The notes under the pieces were generated by a model. That model saw nothing but the letters and a program-made list of their open reading frames with translations. It had not been told where the DNA came from and did no database searches. Below are positions 1 through 5,339 of a stretch of 5,339 nucleotides of DNA, in pieces. Position numbers and translations under genes: made by a program. Source of the DNA: an uncultured Planctomycetaceae bacterium (GTDB taxonomy: Bacteria; Planctomycetota; Planctomycetia; Pirellulales; Pirellulaceae); the NCBI GenBank assembly GCA_903927685.1, contig CAIYOB010000912.1, positions 1 to 5,339 on the forward strand. The letters are read 5' to 3'. Within the stretch, counting starts at the first letter, position 1. Every line of letters starts with the position of its first letter.

Positions 1-1494
1 CGCGTGCTCGGACATGACTTGGCGGCACACGCCGCAGGGGCGCGCCGTCGCATCCGGTTCGGTGCTGGCGATGGCCAGGGCGACGACGTCCGCCGAGCCG
101 GTAGCCGCCGCTGCGGCCAGCACGGCCTGTTCGGCGTGGACATTGGTGACGTGATTAAAGGAGGAATACTGGCCGCTGACAAAGGTCCGATTGTCGGCGG
201 AGACCGCCGCAGCCCCGTAGCGAATGCCGCCCTCCCTGGTCAGGAAAGCCCGCGCCACCGCGCCCCGAGCCTGTCCGACCAGTTTCCAGCAGCGAATGCT
301 GTCGAGCAACTCCGCGCCAAACTCCTGCAGCGCCTCGGCTACCGCCTCGCGCCGATGGCTGCGGTCCAACCCGCAGATCGTTCCCCGGATGACCAGCCCC
401 CGGCGGGCGCAGCCGGAGAACCGAGGCGATGTGTCGGGCTCGCTGGAAACCAACTCGGCGATCACGCGTCCACCGCATCCCCCTTCTTCCAGGGCTTGCC
501 GCCAGGCGTCCACGATGTCGGGCCGGCCTTCGCGTCCCAGCACGATGAACAGATCGATGTTCCGGAACATCGCCTCGCGAGTCGGCGGGATGCGTTCGGG
601 GAGAAAGCTCTTTCCTTCCTTCGGGTGACGCCCGCCCGGCAAGTCGGCCAGCGTGAACGCCAGGTTGCGTTTGAGGGAAGCCAGTTGCCGGGCGACGTTG
701 GCTTCCAACTCCGGCGTCCATTCGACCTTGTATCCGTCCCGCAGCTTCTTCGTCTTCTCCTGCGAGAAAGTCTCGCTATTCAGCAGGCTCAGATACCAGT
801 TCGGCGTCGGCGAAGCGGCGTCGCAGTCGTAGGCCCAACTGCGTTGGACCTTGGCCCGCAACACCTCGAACAGTCCCTTGGCCAGGACGGACTTGCCGCT
901 GTTGGGATCACCCACCACGCCGATGACTACGCCGAGTTCGTGCGGGGCGTTTCGCCGGGGGACGGTCATCCCTGTCTGTCGCAGCCCGACCGAAATCAGC
1001 TCGGCCTCGCGGGGCGAATCGTACAGGGCCGCTGGCAACTTCGCCGCTTGCGCGCCGACGGCGGCGTACATCCACACCGCCGCCCGGCCAGTGATCCGCA
1101 GGGGCACGTCCTCGCGCAGGGGAAGCGCCGTGAGATCGGCCGGCCCGACCTCCTCCCCGGAGAACTCGACGAGTTGTTCGCTGGCCGCAACGTCTTCCGA
1201 AACGCGGCACCACTTGACCGGCAGCCTGGATTCCAGCGGATACACGGGGACGGTCGCACCGTCGGCCAGTCGCACGGCAATCCGATCCGCACTCAACGCG
1301 GCTGCTTTGCAGGCAGCGTGAAAGTACATCCAAGCCGCCCCGGGGCCGGTCAGAACCATTTGGTCGCCCGTCGCGACGGGTAGATCCAAGTCCTGCAAGA
1401 CGTTGGCTGGGAACCAGCGATTCTGCGGATGCGGCAAGAACGCCACCACCAGCCGGCCCGCGGCGTCACGCGAGATGTTGTACCACTCTGTCAT
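1..1494 (-). CDS. Csx3-like (tandem) / P-loop NTPase / cytidine-deaminase fusion protein, C-terminus cut by window edge
   Basis: The frame is open from an ATG at 1494 to base 1, giving 498 residues with no stop; the C-terminus lies outside the window. Residues ~1-90 and ~91-170 are two Csx3-like segments, each with a TG-x-x-A-x-WMY motif (50-57 and 136-143). The second ends in LYDSPRE, resembling the YDPR segment of Csx3. Residues ~186-400 form a P-loop NTPase with Walker A GDPNSGKS (195-202) and a Walker B-like LADLPGG (D284). Residues ~401-498 match the cytidine deaminase fold: VHAEQ (zinc ligand H453, catalytic E455) and PCGVCRQ (ligands C487, C490), close to E. coli Cdd. Csx3 proteins bind or degrade cyclic oligoadenylate in type III CRISPR systems, and Csx3-ATPase fusions are known. 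A deaminase effector switched by that signal is my inference. A GGGAG lies 9 bases upstream of the chosen start. An in-frame ATG at 1539 is an alternative with a poorer site. Domain calls are confident; the biological role is not. Confidence 0.85.
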   Translation of the reverse strand, partial: MTEWYNISRDAAGRLVVAFLPHPQNRWFPANVLQDLDLPVATGDQMVLTGPGAAWMYFHAACKAAALSADRIAVRLADGATVPVYPLESRLPVKWCRVSEDVAASEQLVEFSGEEVGPADLTALPLREDVPLRITGRAAVWMYAAVGAQAAKLPAALYDSPREAELISVGLRQTGMTVPRRNAPHELGVVIGVVGDPNSGKSVLAKGLFEVLRAKVQRSWAYDCDAASPTPNWYLSLLNSETFSQEKTKKLRDGYKVEWTPELEANVARQLASLKRNLAFTLADLPGGRHPKEGKSFLPERIPPTREAMFRNIDLFIVLGREGRPDIVDAWRQALEEGGCGGRVIAELVSSEPDTSPRFSGCARRGLVIRGTICGLDRSHRREAVAEALQEFGAELLDSIRCWKLVGQARGAVARAFLTREGGIRYGAAAVSADNRTFVSGQYSSFNHVTNVHAEQAVLAAAAATGSADVVALAIASTEPDATARPCGVCRQVMSEHA

Positions 1495-1673
1495 GAACTG
1501 CCGCTCCCTTTCGCTGTCGCCTCGTTCTCGCGGCCCCATGGACCACGACGCCCTTCCGAAGTCACCACCCGATTGTACATCCGCCAAAAGTCCCTGAGAT
1601 CGAACCTGAACCCGGCCTTCCCATTTGACATTGAAGCGGTTCCGTTTCACCTGGCAGCCGACGAGGCCTACCG

Positions 1674-2117
1674 TCACCTGGGTTTCCCCCCTCCGCTCGG
1701 TCCCGTTTCCCTTGGCCGAAACAGGCCGACCAACGCTTCGACTTCCCGGATGCGGATTCGGCGGGCATGATTCAAGTCAAGCGCGGCGATCGTGGCGCGA
1801 CCGATAGCCGTCAGGCCGAGCAGCTCGAAGCCTTCCCACGAGAAGTGTTCACTCCAGTCGTTGAGCCGCGGATGAAATAGCCGCGTTGGACTGCCAGTCG
1901 ACGGGTCAGGGCTCTCGACGCGATCGGCTTTCTGAAGATTGCATCGTGGGCCCGCCCAGGCCAAATTGCCTGGCGTCGTGCCGCCGCCTTGCGAGCGCGG
2001 AACGATGTGTTCGACGTGTAACGTGGCCCCTTGGAGCGACTGACGCATTCGGCAGTACTCGCACCGCCCCGCGGCTCGCTCGGCAACCTGTCGCTCGATC
2101 TCTCGCGAAGCGGTCAT
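1674..2117 (-). CDS. HNH endonuclease
   Basis: This 147-residue protein has an HNH nuclease core: CEYC (C19, C22), the catalytic segment HVEHIVP (H34 to P40), a GG-x-TTPGNL loop with N51, and RCN (C59, N60). It belongs to a family of small stand-alone HNH proteins that end in a conserved FHPR-x-x-x-WSEHF-x-W stretch (here residues 81-94), known to me from cyanobacteria and other bacteria. It should cut DNA using a metal ion; its biological target is unknown. The usual second zinc pair CxxC is incomplete, with glycine (G56) where the first cysteine is expected, so the structural zinc site may be weakened. The start is the ATG that overlaps the stop of the upstream gene (ATGA), which suggests translational coupling. 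No good Shine-Dalgarno precedes it. The same frame stays open upstream as far as 2474, but that part has no recognisable protein content. Confidence 0.85.
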   Translation of the reverse strand: MTASREIERQVAERAAGRCEYCRMRQSLQGATLHVEHIVPRSQGGGTTPGNLAWAGPRCNLQKADRVESPDPSTGSPTRLFHPRLNDWSEHFSWEGFELLGLTAIGRATIAALDLNHARRIRIREVEALVGLFRPRETGPSGGGKPR

Positions 2118-2341
2118 TCCGGCCGGCGCCCCAGGAGATGGATCGCCTCCGCCCGCACGACGGACAGGGATTCGCTCAGTTCGACCAGCGTTTCCAGTTC
2201 CGCACGCTCCGTCAGGTTCAATCGACCCTCGTTGTTGCGATCCATGAGTTCTTGCAGTCGCCGGTCGGACCGGGGCGGGAGTCTGAGGCTGCCCACGGAC
2301 TCCACCCAATCGACTGGGGCGGAAATGACTGACGGCATCAT
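2114..2341 (-). CDS. small antitoxin-like protein paired with the HNH nuclease
   Basis: This gene encodes 75 residues from the ATG at 2341, and its TGA stop overlaps the start of the HNH gene by four bases. The core pattern, LRLPPRSDRRLQELMDRN followed by an acidic helix rich in Leu and Glu and an end near LLGRR, resembles short proteins that commonly sit just upstream of HNH nucleases of this family in cyanobacteria and other bacteria. There they are often annotated as hypothetical or antitoxin-like. A role in restraining or partnering the nuclease is therefore plausible but inferred from pairing only. The start is uncertain. The frame opens at 2389 (91 residues) with no ribosome binding site, whereas GGGAG at 2351-2347 sits 5 bases before the ATG at 2341 and 8 before the ATG at 2338. 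I therefore prefer a start at 2341 or 2338. Confidence 0.65.
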   Translation of the reverse strand: MMPSVISAPVDWVESVGSLRLPPRSDRRLQELMDRNNEGRLNLTERAELETLVELSESLSVVRAEAIHLLGRRPE

Positions 2342-2529
2342 TAGGTCTCCCATGTCCTGCATCGACGTAGGCTCGCTCGTGGCCCGCATCGCAAGATTCT
2401 ACCGGGTTGCGGCACGAAAGGCTAGGCGACTGGAAGAGGGAAGTCCGGCCCCGCGGCGAGCAAGATCGGAGCATTGCCTGTCATTGAGGCCGAGGCGGGG
2501 ACGTTATCCGAGAAGAGGAGGTACGACGA
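2342..2529. other. divergent intergenic region
   Basis: This stretch separates the minus-strand HNH pair from the plus-strand primase-cas1 operon and must carry any promoters that drive them in opposite directions. I see no convincing -35/-10 pair at proper spacing, no operator-like palindrome and no further gene. The last bases hold the strong ribosome binding site of the zinc-ribbon gene. Confidence 0.5.
2515..2521 (+). promoter_or_regulatory. ribosome binding site (GAGGAGG)
   Basis: GAGGAGG lies 8 bases before the ATG at 2530. It is the best Shine-Dalgarno sequence in the window and fixes the start of the zinc-ribbon gene ahead of its repeat-encoded N-terminus. Confidence 0.8.
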
Positions 2530-2727
2530 ATGGACCCGCTGAACCCACTGGACCCACTGGACTTGTACCAGTGGCAGGAAGTGTTTGATCCCGAAATGAA
2601 GTACGAGTGCCAAAACTGCGGAACGTTGTTCGGCGACGAAGAAGTCCACGCCGATCCGGAGCTGGATTGCCTGGTCGCGGTGTGTCCAGTCTGCGGCGCG
2701 ACATGGCGGGTGGAGCTGGACCGTTAG
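2530..2727 (+). CDS. small zinc-ribbon protein leading the primase-cas1 operon
   Basis: This is a 65-residue acidic protein. CQNC (C27, C30) and CPVC (C52, C55) form a typical two-knuckle zinc ribbon, with an extra cysteine at C47. Such folds bind nucleic acid or protein partners, but I do not recognise a named family. The first dozen residues (MDPLNPLDPLD) are encoded by 9-base tandem repeats and may be disordered or a recent expansion. The start is set by GAGGAGG 8 bases upstream; M23 is a possible internal start but has a poor site. The stop lies only 16 bases before the primase-polymerase start, so the two are probably co-transcribed. By context it could be an accessory of the primase-polymerase or of spacer acquisition. 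That is inference. Confidence 0.75.
   Translation: MDPLNPLDPLDLYQWQEVFDPEMKYECQNCGTLFGDEEVHADPELDCLVAVCPVCGATWRVELDR
2545..2574 (+). repeat. 9-base tandem repeat and 7-bp inverted repeat in the start of the zinc-ribbon gene
   Basis: CCACTGGAC occurs twice in tandem (2545-2553 and 2554-2562). The second CCACTGG (2554-2560) and a downstream CCAGTGG (2568-2574) are perfect inverted copies around a 7-base loop. In mRNA this could form a hairpin just inside the coding region. The unit length is a multiple of three, so copy number can change without a frameshift. Confidence 0.7.
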
Positions 2728-2743
2728 ATGAGGAATTCGCACG

Positions 2744-4720
2744 ATGATGGACAGGAGCGGCATAGTGAGCACCGGATCGATCGAAGAGTATCGGCAGCGT
2801 TTGCTGGCAGGTGGCGCGTCCGCCGTGCAGCCTGACATCGAAACGGCCGTGGTGGCTCGGCGCAACGAGCGCGGCCAGCACCGCGAATGGGGCCTGCTGT
2901 GCGAAGAGGCCGGCTTGATGTCGCTGGCCTTCAGCGAGTTTCAGCTGGCTCTGCGCGACGATCGCGACGACGCGGTCGCCAGCTGGCACCTGGCCCAGAT
3001 GTACCGCGAGCGGGGCGATCACGAGCGGGCACTCTCCCTGCTGGAACGCCTGCTGAACGGCCAACCGACGCGTGAGGAGTGGCTGGGCATGTACGTCGGC
3101 ATGCTGGTCGACGACGGGGCGGAGCCGCGGGCGGAACAGGCCCTGCAGCGGGCTATCCAGGCAGGACTGCCCGCCGCCGCGGCCCAACGGCTGCGCCGCG
3201 CCGCACGCCGCGGCGAGCCCCGTGCGGAGGCCGCCCCGCCGCCGGAGCCCCAAGCCGAACTGGCCCCTAGCGACGCGGACTGCGTCCGGTTTCAGACGCT
3301 GTTCTCCGGACGCGAAGGCGTCTACGCCCGCCAGTGGGCTCGCCCCGACGGCGAGGGCGGCTACACGCCCGTCCACGAGCCGCTGACGCCGGCCGTGGTC
3401 CGCAACCACCTGCTGGGCTCGTTCACCGCCGGCGTCTACCCGATCCGGCTGGACGGGACGGCTACGTTCTTTGCCCTCGATCTGGACATCGACAAGCAGG
3501 CCCTGCAGCGGGCACGCGGCGAACCGGCCTATGCCCAGCAACTCCGGGACACGCTCCGCGACGAAGGGCCGCGTCTGCTGCAGGTCCTCCGCGATTTGGG
3601 CTTCGCTCCGCTGTTCGAGAACTCCGGGTACAAGGGCCGGCACTACTGGGTGCTGCTCGAGGAGCCGGAGACGGCCGACGTGCTGCATCTGCTGGGCCGC
3701 CTGCTGCTGGCCTGGCAGACGACGCTGGTCCCAGCCGGCCTGCATCTGGAGTTCTTTCCCAAGCAGGCCAGCCTCAAGGGCAAGGGGCTCGGCAACCTGA
3801 TCAAGTTGCCGTTGGGCATCCACCGCCGCACGGGGCGGCGCAGCGAGCTGCTGGACGACCGCGGCGCGCCCTTGGCGGACCCGCTGGCCGCCCTACGGAC
3901 CGTGACGCGGACCTCGCGGTCCGTCGTGCATGCCGCGATCGAACGGCTGAAAGGGCTGGACGCAGCCAGGCCCCCGCGGGATATCGTGCCGTTCGGACTG
4001 CCGGAGGCGGGCGAGCCGCAGCAGCCGGCCGAAGCGGCCACGGCCAGCCCGAGCTTGCCGCCGCCCCCGCCGCCCGCCCCGGTCTGGACCGAAGCCGACT
4101 TTGAAACGGATCCGCGCGTGCGGCACCTGCTGGCCGAGTGCCCGGTCCTGGCCGAACTCAAACGCACGGTGGACGAGCATCGCCGGCTGAGCCACGAGGA
4201 ACAGCTGGTGCTGATCCATACCTTGGGCCATCTGCCGGGCGGTCCCCAAGCGGTCAACTATCTGTTCGGCAAGTGCATCGACGTCGGGCCCGAGAAACTG
4301 ATGAAGGACCGTCTCAAGGGCAACCCGGTGTCCTGCCCGTCGATCCGCAAGAAGATCCCGCACATTACCCGCCGCCTGGCCTGCAACTGCCCGTTCGAAT
4401 TTGCTCCGGACCGCTACCCGACGCCGATCCTGTACCTGTTGACCTTGCCAGCCGAAGCGCCGGCGGCCCAGCCGGCAGCGGCCTCGAATGTCTTGGTCGC
4501 GCTGGCCCAGCGATTTGGCGTGCTCGAACGCCAGCGGGCGGAGTTGGAAACGCAGTGGAAAGAGTTGAGGCAGGCGTTGATGGCGGCGCTGGCCGCCACG
4601 CCCGACCGGGCGGTCGCCTGGGACGATGGTCGCTACCGCCTGATCGAGAACGAAGGCGTCGAGGAGTTGCGGTGGGAAACGGAAAAGGAGGAACAGCCGG
4701 CCGAGGCGAAGGCGGGGTAA
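2744..4720 (+). CDS. CRISPR-associated primase-polymerase (AEP superfamily, TOTE/CAPP-like) with PriL-like cysteine domain
   Basis: This 658-residue protein should synthesise primers or copy DNA, and relatives are encoded beside cas1 in type III CRISPR loci. Residues ~45-155 are TPR-like helices (AFSEFQLAL, AVASWHLAQMYRERGDHERA). Residues ~180-400 are the archaeo-eukaryotic primase core. Motif I is ALDLDID (D246, D248, D250), motif II SGYKGRHYW (S294, H300), and motif III LEFFPKQ (E336), followed by the GNLIKLPLGIH signature (350-360). A proline-rich linker (~421-446) leads to residues ~450-560. There C466, C511, C531 and C547/C549 are spaced as in the [4Fe-4S] domain of the primase large subunit PriL, including a SCPSIRKK stretch. 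A helical segment (583-617) and a short beta-rich tail follow. GAGGAA lies 8 bases before the ATG at 2744; the next ATG is adjacent. All catalytic motifs are intact. The family call is strong; the iron-sulfur assignment and the role in spacer acquisition are inferred. Confidence 0.9.
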   Translation: MMDRSGIVSTGSIEEYRQRLLAGGASAVQPDIETAVVARRNERGQHREWGLLCEEAGLMSLAFSEFQLALRDDRDDAVASWHLAQMYRERGDHERALSLLERLLNGQPTREEWLGMYVGMLVDDGAEPRAEQALQRAIQAGLPAAAAQRLRRAARRGEPRAEAAPPPEPQAELAPSDADCVRFQTLFSGREGVYARQWARPDGEGGYTPVHEPLTPAVVRNHLLGSFTAGVYPIRLDGTATFFALDLDIDKQALQRARGEPAYAQQLRDTLRDEGPRLLQVLRDLGFAPLFENSGYKGRHYWVLLEEPETADVLHLLGRLLLAWQTTLVPAGLHLEFFPKQASLKGKGLGNLIKLPLGIHRRTGRRSELLDDRGAPLADPLAALRTVTRTSRSVVHAAIERLKGLDAARPPRDIVPFGLPEAGEPQQPAEAATASPSLPPPPPPAPVWTEADFETDPRVRHLLAECPVLAELKRTVDEHRRLSHEEQLVLIHTLGHLPGGPQAVNYLFGKCIDVGPEKLMKDRLKGNPVSCPSIRKKIPHITRRLACNCPFEFAPDRYPTPILYLLTLPAEAPAAQPAAASNVLVALAQRFGVLERQRAELETQWKELRQALMAALAATPDRAVAWDDGRYRLIENEGVEELRWETEKEEQPAEAKAG

Positions 4721-4762
4721 GGTCACTGGTCATTGGTCACTGGTCCGTTGTCCGTTGTCGGC
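4721..4762 (+). repeat. degenerate heptanucleotide tandem repeat between the primase-polymerase gene and cas1
   Basis: Six consecutive 7-base units fill the gap. The first three follow GGTCAYT, the next is GGTCCGT, then TGTCCGT, and the last is TGTCGGC. The array starts on the base after the primase-polymerase stop and ends 6 bases before the cas1 ATG. It resembles the short tandemly repeated heptanucleotide (STRR-type) elements described in cyanobacteria, and I recall similar strings between genes in other bacteria. It is not a CRISPR array: the units are contiguous and there are no spacers. Confidence 0.75.
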
Positions 4763-4768
4763 AACATC

Positions 4769-5339
4769 ATGCATGCATTAGCGATCTCCGAACAAGGCAC
4801 GACGGTCCATGCGGACGGCGACATGCTGGTCCTGCAGCGCGGCCCGACCGTCCTGCGGCGGATTCGGGTGGGCGAACTCGAACAGGTGCTGTTGCTTGGG
4901 GGCGTCGAAATCACGACCCGGGCGATGGCCTTGCTGCTGCGCCGCGGCGTGGATTTGGTGCTGTTGATGCAAGACGGCAAGTTCCGCGGTCGGCTGTGCG
5001 GCCGCGGTTCCAAGAACGTGCTGCTGCGGCTGGCCCAATACCGCTGTTCGACGGACAACGCCTTCTGCCTTCGCGTGGCACGGGCGATCGTGACCGGCAA
5101 GCTGCAGAATCAGCGGCAGATTCTGTTGCGCGCCCAGCGGGGACTCCAAGACAACGACCTGGCGGCCGTGCTGGGCAACCTCCGCGTCTTGAGCGAGCGT
5201 GCCGCCGCCTGTTCCGACTTGGACGTGCTGCGGGGCTTCGAGGGCCAAGCCGCGGCGCTGTACTTCGGCCAATTGAATAAGCTGATCCGCAACCCGGCCT
5301 TTCATTTTGCCGGTCGCACGCGCCGTCCGCCTCGCGATC
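4769..5339 (+). CDS. cas1: CRISPR-associated integrase Cas1 (N-terminal part, open at right edge)
   Basis: The reading frame runs from the ATG at 4769 to the window end without a stop (190 residues plus one base). Full Cas1 proteins are usually around 330 residues. Cas1, with Cas2, integrates new spacers into the CRISPR array. Residues 1-75 look like the N-terminal beta domain, with GPTVLRRIRVGELEQVLL and then ALLLRRGVDLVLLMQDGKF. GKLQNQRQILLR (110-121) is a typical Cas1 helix. GFEGQAAALYF (156-166) carries the first metal-binding glutamate, E158, and RNPAFHFAGRTRRPPRD (174-190) is the usual entry into the catalytic core. The conserved His and Asp ligands lie beyond the edge. No reverse transcriptase is fused at the N-terminus. 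There is no clear Shine-Dalgarno, because the upstream gap is a heptanucleotide repeat. The gene probably shares the primase-polymerase transcript. Confidence 0.93.
   Translation, partial: MHALAISEQGTTVHADGDMLVLQRGPTVLRRIRVGELEQVLLLGGVEITTRAMALLLRRGVDLVLLMQDGKFRGRLCGRGSKNVLLRLAQYRCSTDNAFCLRVARAIVTGKLQNQRQILLRAQRGLQDNDLAAVLGNLRVLSERAAACSDLDVLRGFEGQAAALYFGQLNKLIRNPAFHFAGRTRRPPRD

Noticed and set aside
4..1383. 459-codon open frame on the plus strand
   Set aside because: It lies opposite the Csx3/NTPase/deaminase gene, shows no recognisable domain and has low-complexity Arg/Gly/Pro-rich content typical of antisense frames in GC-rich DNA.
1633..1648. 6-bp stem with a GTTC loop downstream of the HNH gene as a possible terminator
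   Set aside because: The stem is short, includes a G-U pair and has no following T-run on the minus strand, so it does not meet the usual intrinsic terminator pattern.
1562..1768. 68-codon minus-strand frame in the gap after the HNH gene
   Set aside because: It overlaps the HNH C-terminus in another frame, with no ribosome binding site or recognisable content. I regard 1495-1673 as a non-coding gap holding the leader of the fusion gene.
2474..2509. TTGCCT and TTATCC as a possible -35/-10 promoter for the zinc-ribbon operon
   Set aside because: The spacing is 24 bases, far from the usual 16-18, and both boxes are poor matches.
2504..3823. 439-codon open frame on the minus strand
   Set aside because: It is antisense to the zinc-ribbon and primase-polymerase genes, whose motifs are intact; its own translation has no domain signature.
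4721..4762. Heptamer array considered as a CRISPR array or att site
   Set aside because: Units are 7 bases, directly abutting and without spacers. No integrase gene or matching second copy is visible in the window.
4138..5280. 380-codon plus-strand frame overlapping the end of the primase-polymerase and cas1
   Set aside because: It is an out-of-frame shadow; the primase cysteine domain and Cas1 motifs lie in other frames across the same bases.

Overview
The window is GC-rich, with strong G/C preference at third codon positions, and is densely coding. It looks like an accessory region next to the adaptation genes of a CRISPR-Cas locus, most likely a type III locus in a planctomycete-like or other high-GC environmental bacterium. 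That taxonomic guess rests on composition and gene style only. No CRISPR array, cas2, cas10 or other effector-complex gene lies inside the window.

Left half, minus strand, read right to left. A short antitoxin-like gene (2114-2341) overlaps an HNH nuclease gene (1674-2117) by four bases (ATGA). After a 179-base gap comes a large gene (1-1494) whose C-terminus is cut by the left edge. It encodes an unusual fusion: two tandem Csx3-like segments (the family of cyclic-oligoadenylate-binding CRISPR ancillary proteins and ring nucleases), a P-loop NTPase domain with a clear Walker A motif, and a zinc-dependent cytidine-deaminase fold (HAE ... PCGVCRQ). This is the most interesting item: a probable CRISPR-linked, nucleotide-signal-responsive deaminase.

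Right half, plus strand, divergent from the above. A 65-residue zinc-ribbon protein with a strong ribosome binding site (2530-2727) is followed after 16 bases by a 658-residue CRISPR-associated primase-polymerase (2744-4720). This protein has N-terminal TPR-like helices, an archaeo-eukaryotic primase catalytic core of the TOTE/CAPP type, and a cysteine domain resembling the iron-sulfur domain of PriL. A 48-base gap made mostly of degenerate heptanucleotide tandem repeats separates it from cas1 (4769 to the right edge), which is open at the edge and lacks its C-terminal third or so.

Working model (inference): the plus-strand operon is an adaptation module in which the primase-polymerase makes or processes DNA that Cas1 integrates as spacers, with the zinc-ribbon protein as a possible accessory. 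The divergent fusion gene would be an ancillary sensor or effector acting when the type III complex makes cyclic oligoadenylate. The HNH pair is probably a separate small element of the toxin-antitoxin or selfish-nuclease kind lodged in the locus.
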